Below are positions 34,991-43,048 of a DNA stretch of 64,000 nt, piece by piece. Both the position numbers and the translations under genes were made by a program. Source of the DNA: WJMT01 sp964599635 (lineage in GTDB: Bacteria; Acidobacteriota; Aminicenantia; Aminicenantales; Aminicenantaceae). The stretch's first letter is position 1. Each line of letters begins with the position of its first letter. Below the pieces are notes generated by a model. It worked only from the letters and a program-made list of their open reading frames with translations. It ran no database searches and was not told where the DNA came from. The stretch spans positions 62,001-126,000 of the forward strand of contig CAZRGM010000039.1 of NCBI GenBank assembly GCA_964599635.1, given 5' to 3'.

Positions 34991-36328
34991 TTATAAAAGC
35001 TCCTTTATTTCGGAATAAATGGATTCGGTTAATTTTTCATTTTTTCCTTCCACGATGATTCTCATCACTGGTTCTGTATTTGATGGTCTGACGTGAAGCC
35101 AAAATTCAGGATAATCAATTCTTAACCCATCCTCAGTATTGATTTGGCCTTGTTTGTATTTTGATTTAATGAGATTGACAATCCTTTTTCTGTCGCTATA
35201 ATTCGCTTTGATCTTTCCTTTGATCATTCTGTAATAAGGAAGATTCTGTTTCAGCTGAGATATTTTTTTACCTGAAATTGTTAGGTATTCCAGGATTAAA
35301 GCCATTCCTGTAAAACTGTCTCTGCAGGCATGTATTTCTGTGGCGATAATTCCTCCATTTCCTTCGCCTCCTATTTTAGATCCGGATTCGAGCATTCCCT
35401 TTGAAACATTTATTTCTCCTACTTTTGTTCGAATAAGCCTGACTCCGGCTTTTTTTGATAGATCCTCTATCAATCGGGATGTGGAAAGGTTGACGACAAC
35501 AGGGGATTTCTGCCTGTGTGATAGATAATGGTCGACCGCTAAGGCCAAAGTGTATTCTTCTCCTATCGGTTCTCCTTTTTCGTCCACCACGGCTAATCTG
35601 TCTGCATCTGCGTCTTGGGCGAATCCGATATCAGCTTTATGATTTTTAACGGATTGACATAAAGCTCCTAAATTTTGGGGTAGAGGTTCCGGATTTCTGG
35701 GAAATCCGTTTGATAATCTGCAGTTGATACACAAAACTTCTGCTCCTAATTTTTCCAGAAAATTTGTAACATAGGGGGAAGCAGCGCCTCCACAAGGATC
35801 GACAATAACCCTAGGACGTTTTTTTCTTATGGCCTCTATATTTATAAATTTCAGTATTTGATTCTCATGAATTTTGAATGGATTGGGTTCTTTTTTAATG
35901 ATTCCTGATTGACAAACTCTTTTAAATCTTCCCTGATAATAATAGTCCAATAATTCCTCAGCTTCATAGGGACTGAGGAAAAAACCACCTTTTTTTATGA
36001 GCTTCAATGCGTTCCATTCCACTGGATTGTGAGATGCGGTTATTGAAATTCCGCCTTTTAATTTTTTCTCCTTCACATAAATCTGAAGTGAAGGAATGGG
36101 AAGGACTCCCATGTCAACTGGAGTCGATCCGCATGAAATCAGACCAGAATGAACAGCGTATTTAAGCATGTCTCCAGAGGGTCTGGTGTCTCTAGCCACT
36201 CCTATGTCGCCCTCCCCTATAAAACTAGAAAAAGCTTCTGAAAACTTTAGAATCAGCTGAGGAGTTAGGCTTCTCCCCACGATGCCTCTTATTCCAGAGA
36301 TGCTTATTTTTAAATCAGATGTTCTCAA
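34991..36328 (-). CDS. Phosphohexomutase (phosphoglucosamine/phosphomannomutase type), catalytic
   Basis: 445 residues, four-domain alpha-D-phosphohexomutase. All sites are intact: TASHNP with catalytic Ser99, metal loop DADADR (D239, D241, D243), sugar loop GEGNGG, and phosphate site RPSNTEPVMRI. It interconverts hexose 6- and 1-phosphates. In this operon glucosamine-6-P to glucosamine-1-P (GlmM activity) is the likely reaction, but phosphoglucomutase or phosphomannomutase activity cannot be excluded. It overlaps the upstream paralogue by four bases. Confidence 0.9.
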   Translation of the reverse strand: MRTSDLKISISGIRGIVGRSLTPQLILKFSEAFSSFIGEGDIGVARDTRPSGDMLKYAVHSGLISCGSTPVDMGVLPIPSLQIYVKEKKLKGGISITASHNPVEWNALKLIKKGGFFLSPYEAEELLDYYYQGRFKRVCQSGIIKKEPNPFKIHENQILKFINIEAIRKKRPRVIVDPCGGAASPYVTNFLEKLGAEVLCINCRLSNGFPRNPEPLPQNLGALCQSVKNHKADIGFAQDADADRLAVVDEKGEPIGEEYTLALAVDHYLSHRQKSPVVVNLSTSRLIEDLSKKAGVRLIRTKVGEINVSKGMLESGSKIGGEGNGGIIATEIHACRDSFTGMALILEYLTISGKKISQLKQNLPYYRMIKGKIKANYSDRKRIVNLIKSKYKQGQINTEDGLRIDYPEFWLHVRPSNTEPVMRIIVEGKNEKLTESIYSEIKELL

Positions 36329-37665
36329 GATTCGATCCTTTCTTTGATCTCTTCTTCAATGGAATCGATTGATTTGAGGTCTCTTCCCTCGATCATGATT
36401 CTTAAAATAAATTCAGTCAGAGAAGGCCTTATGATGAACCAGGATTTTTTTCTATTGACTCTAATGCCATCCGTATAATCTGGCCTTTCTTTGGCATATT
36501 TTTCTTCAAGCTGATCCATCACTCTGTATATTTTCACTGGGGATACCTGTATTTTTATTTTTCTTTGAATGAGATCTGGAAATGGAGAGATGATTTCGGA
36601 TAGGCTTTTCCTTTCTCTAGCCATCAGATCAAGAATTAAAGTCAGGGCGAGTAATGAGTCATAACCTGGAGAGAAAGGGAAAAATGTACAGCTTCCGCTT
36701 CCTTCTCCCCCCAATTCAGCTCCTTCAGCAAGCATGGTGTGAGTGACTGAGGATTGGCCGACTTTTGTTTTGATGATTTTAATATTTGATTCATTTCCTA
36801 CCCAATCTATAAAAGAAGAAGTTGCGACCGTTGATACAGCCACTTTTACATTCTTTTTTAGTGAAATAAGGCAGAGAGGGAAGGTCATCTCTTCACTTAA
36901 TCCAATACCTTTGTTAGAAACCAAAGATATACGGCTTCCATCTGAATTTAATAGAAATCCGAGGTCGGAATTTGTCGCTTTGACAACCGCTTCTGCTTGA
37001 GACGAATTTTCTATAGACGGTTCAGGTGAATGGGAAAAAGATTTGTTGGTTTCATCATTAATGGAAATGATTTTAAGTTCGAAGAAGTCACTGTATGATT
37101 TCAGATAAGGAGAGACAGCTCCATTACACGGGTCTGCTGTAATTTTAAATCCAGCTTTTCTTATTTCTCTAAGGTCAATGATTTTTGATAAAGCTTCCAA
37201 ATACAGATCGAATGGAAAAAGACTCTCTTTCATTTTACCGAGTTTATTCCAGGATGATTTTTTAAAAGAGCCTGCTTCATAGATATTAAAAACTTCAGGT
37301 CCTTCCGAAGATTCAAGGTATAAACCTTCCTTATTTAATAAGAGGATGGCATTCCAGGGAGATGGATTGTGTCCTGCTGATACAGATATCCCTCCTGCAA
37401 AATTTTTTTCTTTTAATAAAAACTGCAAGAATGGGGTCGGCAATCTTCCATAATCTATACAATCCATTCCAGAAGCCATAATGGATGAAATGGATGCCAT
37501 GGCAAGCATTTGGCTTGATTTTCTGCAGTCTCTGCAAACAGCCATTCTTCCTTTTTCCAAATAGGATGAAAAAGCAGAGGCAAATTTTGAGGCAATTTCA
37601 ACATTAAGGGCTTCCGGAACTTTTCCTCTTATCCCAGAGACAGAGATTCTCAGTCGATTTTTCAA
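36325..37665 (-). CDS. Phosphohexomutase paralogue lacking catalytic residues (putative pseudoenzyme)
   Basis: 446 residues, full length and collinear with the next gene, so a tandem paralogue. The active-site motif reads SAGHNP, with Gly98 where the phosphorylated Ser should be. The metal loop is NSDGSR (N240, D242, S244), keeping one of three aspartates. The sugar loop is GEGSGS and the phosphate loop RPSLTEFILRI. Catalysis by the known mechanism is not expected. The frame is uninterrupted and coupled by ATGA overlaps on both sides, which argues for selection. A regulatory or structural partner of the active mutase is my inference. Confidence 0.85.
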   Translation of the reverse strand: MKNRLRISVSGIRGKVPEALNVEIASKFASAFSSYLEKGRMAVCRDCRKSSQMLAMASISSIMASGMDCIDYGRLPTPFLQFLLKEKNFAGGISVSAGHNPSPWNAILLLNKEGLYLESSEGPEVFNIYEAGSFKKSSWNKLGKMKESLFPFDLYLEALSKIIDLREIRKAGFKITADPCNGAVSPYLKSYSDFFELKIISINDETNKSFSHSPEPSIENSSQAEAVVKATNSDLGFLLNSDGSRISLVSNKGIGLSEEMTFPLCLISLKKNVKVAVSTVATSSFIDWVGNESNIKIIKTKVGQSSVTHTMLAEGAELGGEGSGSCTFFPFSPGYDSLLALTLILDLMARERKSLSEIISPFPDLIQRKIKIQVSPVKIYRVMDQLEEKYAKERPDYTDGIRVNRKKSWFIIRPSLTEFILRIMIEGRDLKSIDSIEEEIKERIES

Positions 37666-38777
37666 TTTTTAACTCCACCTACTTTTTTCCCTTTTTTATA
37701 AACAGCCTCTATGTTAAAAGAATGATTTAAAATTACAAAATTGGCATCGCCCCCGAATTTGATTTCAGTAGAGGGAAGATTCAGGAATTTTAAGGAATTT
37801 GAGCAGGCGAGAGGTATGATTTCTTCAGGCTTAAAGCCTTGCTTAAAAAGTAATTTAACTTGTTCTGGAATTGAAGTGGCTCCTCCTGCAAGAACATGGC
37901 CATGGATTGTGATTTTACGCCCTGATTTTTTTATTTTTTGATCTGGATACGACTGGATTTTGCAATGAGCCGGGGGAATCATATCAGATATCAGACAGAA
38001 TGTAGAGCCTTTGATTTTAAGAAGGAGACGGATAAATTCTACGGAATTATGAACCCCATCAGCAATCACTTCAAGGTGAAGATCTCTCAGGAAAAGGCCT
38101 GCTCCGGTGAGACCGATTTCTCTGTGATGCAGACCGCTCATTGCATTTGGATAGTGGGTCATATGTCTGAGACCAAGGGAATAAAGTTTCATAAAATCTT
38201 TAAACTTGGCTTGGCTGTGTCCTGCCGAAGGGATTTTCCCCATTTTTAGAGCCTTTTTAACAAGTAAATGTGATTTTTTTAGTTCAGGAGCCAAGGTGAA
38301 CATTTTGTAACTTTCTAGACTTAATAATTCATCAATATTTTTCCTATCTGGATTGAGCATATATTTTTCTTCTTGGGCTCCTTTTTTTATTGGGTTGATA
38401 AAAGGTCCTTCAACTCTTAAAAATGGGTAAATACTGTGTGGTTTTTCGGATTTGTATTTTTTAAATGAAGCGGAGATTTTTTTTAATTTATTGAAGGGGG
38501 AGCAACTTATAGTTGGGATGGCATAAAAGATTCCTAAACTTTCGAGTCTGTTTTCAAGGAGGCCAAAATCATAGTTTGCAAAATCATATCCCCAACCTCC
38601 ATGTATGTGGGGATCTATAAACGGAGGAATGATATAAGATGCTTCATAGGGTTTGCTTTTTAAATTTTTGTATATTTTTCCATCTTTTATGTGAAATCCA
38701 GATAGAATAAATTTCCCGTCCTTCCAAATTTTGCCTTTAAAGCTTTTTATGTTATTGTTTTGACCTTGGGGTTCCAT
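37662..38777 (-). CDS. nagA: N-acetylglucosamine-6-phosphate deacetylase
   Basis: 371 residues from the ATG at 38777; TTG at 38780 is an alternative. The amidohydrolase metal sites are visible: PHIHGGWGYDF, VEGPFINP (metal Glu), AGHSQA, HYPNAM and LISDMIPP (catalytic Asp). It removes acetate from GlcNAc-6-P, feeding NagB. It is the first gene of the operon nagA-mutase paralogue-mutase-nagB, joined by four-base overlaps or direct abutment. An AAAGGA site lies ten bases upstream, squeezed between the ATG and repeat copy B, which ends only 19 bases from the start. The operon promoter must lie in or beyond that element. No PTS or kinase gene is adjacent. Confidence 0.92.
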   Translation of the reverse strand: MEPQGQNNNIKSFKGKIWKDGKFILSGFHIKDGKIYKNLKSKPYEASYIIPPFIDPHIHGGWGYDFANYDFGLLENRLESLGIFYAIPTISCSPFNKLKKISASFKKYKSEKPHSIYPFLRVEGPFINPIKKGAQEEKYMLNPDRKNIDELLSLESYKMFTLAPELKKSHLLVKKALKMGKIPSAGHSQAKFKDFMKLYSLGLRHMTHYPNAMSGLHHREIGLTGAGLFLRDLHLEVIADGVHNSVEFIRLLLKIKGSTFCLISDMIPPAHCKIQSYPDQKIKKSGRKITIHGHVLAGGATSIPEQVKLLFKQGFKPEEIIPLACSNSLKFLNLPSTEIKFGGDANFVILNHSFNIEAVYKKGKKVGGVKN

Positions 38778-38792
38778 CAAAAGTAATTTCCT

Positions 38793-39051
38793 TTAACCTG
38801 GACTATTCATAAAAAAATGGTGATGTTTTTATTATCATTTTATTTTTAGCGATGTACAAGATTTTTTTAAAATAATGACTTGAACATTTTTTTCTGTTTG
38901 AATTTTTATTTTAATCGCCATTTTTTTACCATTTAGGCGAGCCAATCTCACGGCATCTGCTTCGTACCCGGGCATTCGTAGTGAAGGACCCCGCTTCATG
39001 CCCTGAGCCCCGCATCTGCAGCAATTTCGACTCGTGAATAATCCAGGTTAA
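38793..39051 (-). mobile_element. MITE-like element, copy B (251 bp plus TTAA flanks)
   Basis: The element spans 38797-39047 (251 bp, same length as copy A). The ends as written are CCTGGACTATTCATAAA and CGTGAATAATCCAGG, inverted repeats, and TTAA flanks both sides. It is the best-preserved copy. One half is GC-rich (38940-39030), the other very AT-rich, unlike surrounding DNA. No transposase gene is inside. Confidence 0.88.
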
Positions 39052-39181
39052 TTATTTTCTAATAAATGGATTTTTAATTCAAATTTTTTGTTCCCATAAA
39101 TCATTCCGGAATGTACAGCAGGCCTGTAGAATGAACATTTTTTCTATTCTCCATTTATCATTAAGTTATTGCGTGGCTGAA

Positions 39182-39228
39182 AACCGGACATTTTTATTTT
39201 GCTAAGAACCGGACATTTTTATTTTGCT
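39182..39228. repeat. Two tandem 22-bp repeats, probable IS end remnant
   Basis: AACCGGACATTTTTATTTTG plus CT occurs twice, 25 bases apart, followed by TTTGACAGGGGG. Multiple short repeats of this style are known at the ends of IS21-family elements; that attribution is from memory. No transposase or opposite end is seen in the window. The interval 39052-39181 holds nothing I recognise. Confidence 0.6.
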
Positions 39229-39249
39229 TTGACAGGGGGAAAATAGGTT

Positions 39250-39278
39250 TTGACAATTGAATTGGCCTATGTTATAAG
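39250..39278 (+). promoter_or_regulatory. Strong sigma-70 promoter for the cold-shock gene
   Basis: TTGACA, 17-base spacer, TATAAG. It lies just after the IS-end-like repeats and would give a leader of about 240 bases, as is typical for cold-shock genes regulated by mRNA structure. Confidence 0.65.
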
Positions 39279-39456
39279 TCTTATCAGATGAAAGATAAGT
39301 ATGAGTTTTAAATGAGAAAACCCCCACCAATAAAGTAAGTCTCGCCATGGAATTAAAAACACAGGATTGATTTTTTCAGATGTTCGTTTTGTTAATCACC
39401 ATACATTGCCATAAAAAAATATATGATCCTTTTAAAGTTCGGATTAAGGAGAAGAA

Positions 39457-39534
39457 ATGAACTTTAACAAGAGAAAAGTATTTTGGGTTAGGGTCATATA
39501 TAAGAAATATAAAGGAGGTTTATGCGTTGGCTAA
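39457..39534 (+). CDS. 25-codon leader ORF overlapping the cold-shock gene
   Basis: ATG at 39457 preceded seven bases earlier by AAGGAG. It encodes a basic 25-residue peptide (MNFNKRKVFWVRVIYKKYKG and five more) and its TAA overlaps the first eight bases of the cold-shock gene. The AAAGGAGG site of the cold-shock gene lies inside this frame. Ribosomes finishing the leader would cover or restart at that site, so translational coupling is plausible. No similarity recognised. Confidence 0.45.
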   Translation: MNFNKRKVFWVRVIYKKYKGGLCVG

Positions 39535-39742
39535 AGGAATTGTTAAATGGTTTAGTGATGAAAGAGGATACGGATTCATAGAACAGGAGGGGCAAGAAAA
39601 GGATATTTTTGTTCATTATTCTTCTATTACAATGCCTGGTTTTAAAACACTTACTGAAGGAGAAGAAGTCAGTTTTGATATAGAAGAGAATGAGCGCGGA
39701 CTTGTAGCAAAAAATGTAACGAAAGTTTTGCCGAAAGATTAA
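39527..39742 (+). CDS. Cold-shock domain protein (CspA family)
   Basis: 71 residues. KGIVKWFSDERGYGFIEQEG carries the RNP1 motif and DIFVHYSSI the RNP2 motif. It binds single-stranded RNA and DNA, acting as RNA chaperone. It starts with TTG at 39527, eight bases after AAAGGAGG. The leader is about 240 bases and holds a short overlapping ORF; two hairpins follow the gene. Confidence 0.95.
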   Translation: MAKGIVKWFSDERGYGFIEQEGQEKDIFVHYSSITMPGFKTLTEGEEVSFDIEENERGLVAKNVTKVLPKD

Positions 39743-39796
39743 AGAAGACTTTCATTATAAATCTGACACACTCAGGTTAGGTCTTGTTTCAGAGTT

Positions 39797-39819
39797 CTTT
39801 TTAGGATTTTCCTAAAAAG
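39797..39819. other. Perfect 10-bp hairpin downstream of the cold-shock gene
   Basis: CTTTTTAGGA, loop TTT, TCCTAAAAAG. AT-rich, without a clean T-run afterwards; possibly a weak terminator or mRNA-stabilising stem. Confidence 0.45.
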
Positions 39820-39867
39820 AGTATAAATGTTTTCTTAAAATAAAATCAAAAAATGGAGACTCACGAG

Positions 39868-39910
39868 AAGCTGAACGGGAAAATAGGCAAAAGGGTTCAG
39901 CTTGTTTTTA
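39868..39910 (+). terminator. Rho-independent terminator
   Basis: AAGCTGAAC pairs perfectly with GTTCAGCTT across an 18-base loop and is followed by GTTTTTA. It closes the cold-shock transcript before the racemase-like gene at 39965. Confidence 0.65.
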
Positions 39911-39964
39911 AGGGGAATGGAACAAACGATAAAAAACCTTATTGGAAAAGGAGGATAAAGAAAA

Positions 39965-41464
39965 ATGATGAAATTTAAGATTCAATACTTTTTATGGATG
40001 TTGTTCACATCTGTTGTTGTTATTTTTTTTTCATGTTCGTCTTCAATCGAAAATGAGCATAAAAAATCTGGGTATGAATTCAAGAAAATAAATTTGATCT
40101 CTGAAATAAAATCAGATCCAGAGAGTCCATTCTATATACCGTTTGATCGTTATCCCTTACATAGGAACCCTCTGCCTATAGGTGTTTTTGATTCAGGCAC
40201 GGGTGGTTTAACTGTATTGAATGCGATTATAAAAATGGATTTATTTGATAACCGTACCCATGAACGAGGAAGTGATGGGATTCCTGATTTTATTTCGGAG
40301 AAATTTATTTATCTGGGAGATCGGGCGAATATGCCTTACGGGAGATATGATGCAGAAGGGAAAACTGATTTTTTGAAAGAGCTCATTATAAAGGATGTGC
40401 AGTTCCTGTTAAGAAGTAGATATTACCTTTCTGCAAAAGATGAATCCCCATTAGGAAAGAAATTGCCCGTTAAAGCCGTTGTAATAGCCTGTAATACAGC
40501 TACGGCCTATGGATTTGAAATGATGCAACAAGTTATGAAGGAATGGGGATTGAATCTAAAAATTATAGGGATTATAGGTGCAGGGGCCAAGGAGGCGGTG
40601 AATTCGTATGACCTGAATCAAAATGGCTTCATAAGTGTTTTTGCTACAGAAGGGACCTGTGAATCTGGAGAATATCCAAAGGCAGTGAAAAAATATTTTT
40701 TGGAACAGAATAAGGGAGAAATGAGAGTCATTCAGCAGCCGTGTTTTGGATTAGCGGGGGCTATTGACGGTGATCCTGCTTATATTTCTCATGATTTTTC
40801 TGAAGTCAGAGGGGCTGAGATTTATCAAGGGCCGGGATTAGGTCATCCAAAGTTTCCTATCCATCTTTCTCTTTGGGAAGAGTACAATTTTGAGCAGGGG
40901 GAAAGCTTATTGGTAAGAAAAGACATAAACGGAGATATAGAGGAAATTGAGCTTAATTCTATTGAGAACTATATAAAATATTATGTAACAACTTTAGTTT
41001 CAAAAGTGATGGATGGAAATGAAGATGGGGTCATTCATTCTGTTATACTCGGATGCACTCATTACGCTTTATTTAAACAAGCATTTAAAGAACATTTTTT
41101 GTATCTTAGGTCTTTTGATAAAAAATATAAGGCTGTCATTCCTGAAGATATTATGATTATTGATCCTGCTGAGTCTGAAGCTGTAGATCTTTATCTTTAC
41201 TTAAATGAAAACAGTCTTTTTGGCCGAAACAAAAACCAGGAAAGTCAATTTTTTATTTCAGTTCCGAATCCTTTACTGGATATCAATCAGATTGATTCAA
41301 GAGGGGAATTTCCCATTGATTATAAGTACGGCCGGTCCATCAATAGATCTTTGCTGTATGTTAAAAGAATCCCTTTACAGGAAGAAATGCTTTCAAAGGA
41401 TGTTGTGTTTCAGTTAAAGAACAACCTGCCGGATTTGTACAAAATTATGTTTCGCTTGGATTGA
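39965..41464 (+). CDS. Exported glutamate racemase-fold protein (MurI homologue)
   Basis: 499 residues, against about 260-280 for MurI. A hydrophobic leader ends VVVIFFSC (Cys24), probably a lipoprotein signal. All racemase motifs are present: GVFDSGTGGLTV (Asp76), YLGDRANMPYG, VIACNTATA (Cys176) and LGCTHY (Cys364). The two catalytic cysteines lie 188 residues apart rather than about 110, from an insertion around 255-345. MurI makes D-glutamate in the cytoplasm; an exported enzyme would not serve that role, so another extracytoplasmic amino-acid substrate is likely (inference). Strong AAGGAGG site. pfkA follows 57 bases later. Confidence 0.85.
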   Translation: MMKFKIQYFLWMLFTSVVVIFFSCSSSIENEHKKSGYEFKKINLISEIKSDPESPFYIPFDRYPLHRNPLPIGVFDSGTGGLTVLNAIIKMDLFDNRTHERGSDGIPDFISEKFIYLGDRANMPYGRYDAEGKTDFLKELIIKDVQFLLRSRYYLSAKDESPLGKKLPVKAVVIACNTATAYGFEMMQQVMKEWGLNLKIIGIIGAGAKEAVNSYDLNQNGFISVFATEGTCESGEYPKAVKKYFLEQNKGEMRVIQQPCFGLAGAIDGDPAYISHDFSEVRGAEIYQGPGLGHPKFPIHLSLWEEYNFEQGESLLVRKDINGDIEEIELNSIENYIKYYVTTLVSKVMDGNEDGVIHSVILGCTHYALFKQAFKEHFLYLRSFDKKYKAVIPEDIMIIDPAESEAVDLYLYLNENSLFGRNKNQESQFFISVPNPLLDINQIDSRGEFPIDYKYGRSINRSLLYVKRIPLQEEMLSKDVVFQLKNNLPDLYKIMFRLD

Positions 41465-41521
41465 CGATTTAATTGACTGTTCTTTTATAATCTGATATCA
41501 GAATAAGAAAACATAAAAAAG

Positions 41522-42478
41522 ATGAAAAAGATTGCCCTTTTAACCTCTGGGGGAGATTCTCCTGGAATGAATAGTGCCATTCGGAGTGTGGTCAGGTATG
41601 CTGTATTCCATCAGATTTCTGTAGCGGGAGTTTCTTATGGATATCAGGGGCTTGTTGATAAAAATTTTCGGGATTTAGGAAGGAAGGATGTCAGTAATAT
41701 CATTAATCTCGGAGGCACATTTTTAAAAACCGCCCGATCTCAAGATTTTTTTGATAAAAGAGCAAGGGAAAAAGCCTATAAAAACATGGTTGAAAGCGGG
41801 ATCGATAGTTATATTGTCATAGGGGGAAACGGATCTTATAGGGGTGCCTTAGTGTTTAATAGGGAATTTGATTTCCCTGTAGTTGGGATCCCTGCCACTA
41901 TAGATAATGATATTGCCGGGACCCAGGAGACATTAGGGTTTGATACAGCGCTCAATACGGCTATGGAAGCGATTGATAAAATAAGGGATACTGCCTACAG
42001 CATGGATCGAATTTTTCTCATTGAAGTTATGGGAAGAAAATCTGGAGCCATTGCGGTTCATTCAGCTCTAGCAGGAGGAGCCGAGGACATCATTATTCCA
42101 GGAATCGAAAAAGATATAGAAACTGTTTTGCAGAAGGTTAAACGAGGAAGGAAAACAGGGAAAAAAAGCTGGATTATTATTGTCGCAGAAGGATCAGGAA
42201 AGACCCTCACTATGGCGGAGGAGTTAAGAAAATACATTGATGATGTGAGAGTCACAGTCATAGGTCATGTTCAAAGAGGTGGAAACCCCAGTGCGTTCGA
42301 CAGAATTTTAGGAGCGAGAATGGGAAAAGCCGCTGTGGACGCATTATTGAATGGAAAAAGGCATCATGCTGTCGGCTGGATCAATGATGGTCCCATTATT
42401 TATCCTTTACAGGATGCCGTCCAATATAAAGAGGAAGATTTCTCTAAATTTATTGAATTGATTCAGGTTTTAACCTGA
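41522..42478 (+). CDS. pfkA: 6-phosphofructokinase
   Basis: 318 residues, normal for bacterial PfkA. GGDSPGMN binds nucleotide phosphate, PATIDNDIAGTQETLGFDTA holds the catalytic Asp, MGRKSG and GHVQRGGNP bind sugar phosphate. The second Gly of the IGGNGSYRG loop indicates ATP rather than pyrophosphate as donor. Asn replaces the usual Asp in that loop (GGDGS in E. coli), where the Asp contacts Mg-ATP. Cytoplasmic glycolytic tetramer. The helical protein at 42502 follows 23 bases later. Confidence 0.93.
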   Translation: MKKIALLTSGGDSPGMNSAIRSVVRYAVFHQISVAGVSYGYQGLVDKNFRDLGRKDVSNIINLGGTFLKTARSQDFFDKRAREKAYKNMVESGIDSYIVIGGNGSYRGALVFNREFDFPVVGIPATIDNDIAGTQETLGFDTALNTAMEAIDKIRDTAYSMDRIFLIEVMGRKSGAIAVHSALAGGAEDIIIPGIEKDIETVLQKVKRGRKTGKKSWIIIVAEGSGKTLTMAEELRKYIDDVRVTVIGHVQRGGNPSAFDRILGARMGKAAVDALLNGKRHHAVGWINDGPIIYPLQDAVQYKEEDFSKFIELIQVLT

Positions 42479-42501
42479 TATGAAAAAGGGAGAAATGAGA
42501 G

Positions 42502-43011
42502 TTGGAATCAAAAGAATCGGAAAGATTAGTCTATCCTAAAGCCTTAAAGTGTTTTAAATCTACTAAAGAGTCCATTGGGCTGTTCAATGATCTTTTAAAA
42601 AAGAATGCTCAACAGGATCAGACTGATTTTTATAAAGCGAGAAAATTTTTACGTGAGGGTGAAGATTTTTATAAACAAGCTCTAAAAAATGCTCAACGTT
42701 TGTTGGGGCCGCTTCCTGAATATGTCACAAGCGATTATAAAAAATGGCGGAAAGATTTGCTTCAGGAATACAAAATGATCGCAGAAAATAAAGAGAAACA
42801 GGAATTACTGGAAGAACTTTTAGGAGATGAATTTTTAAATAAATTAATGAGCCAAGATAAAGTAAAAATATTCCTGGATTTGAATTATGATTCGCAGCAG
42901 GAAGGAAAAAGAAATCTTTCTAATATAAAAATTAGAATCGTTTTTAATAAACTGAAAGAATTGATAGAAGAAGCCAAGCAGAAACAGAAAAAGATCCTGG
43001 AGCAAAAATAA
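42502..43011 (+). CDS. Uncharacterised helical protein
   Basis: 169 residues, highly charged, no signal or membrane segment. Almost entirely predicted helix, with coiled-coil-like stretches (LLQEYKMIAENKEKQELLEE and KELIEEAKQKQKKILEQK). No family recognised. The TTG start at 42502 lies nine bases after GGGAG. It is 23 bases downstream of pfkA and probably co-transcribed. Its end is 37 bases from a convergent gene. Confidence 0.65.
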   Translation: MESKESERLVYPKALKCFKSTKESIGLFNDLLKKNAQQDQTDFYKARKFLREGEDFYKQALKNAQRLLGPLPEYVTSDYKKWRKDLLQEYKMIAENKEKQELLEELLGDEFLNKLMSQDKVKIFLDLNYDSQQEGKRNLSNIKIRIVFNKLKELIEEAKQKQKKILEQK

Positions 43012-43048
43012 AATCGGTGACAATTATGAGCGGAGTCATTCAGACCTG

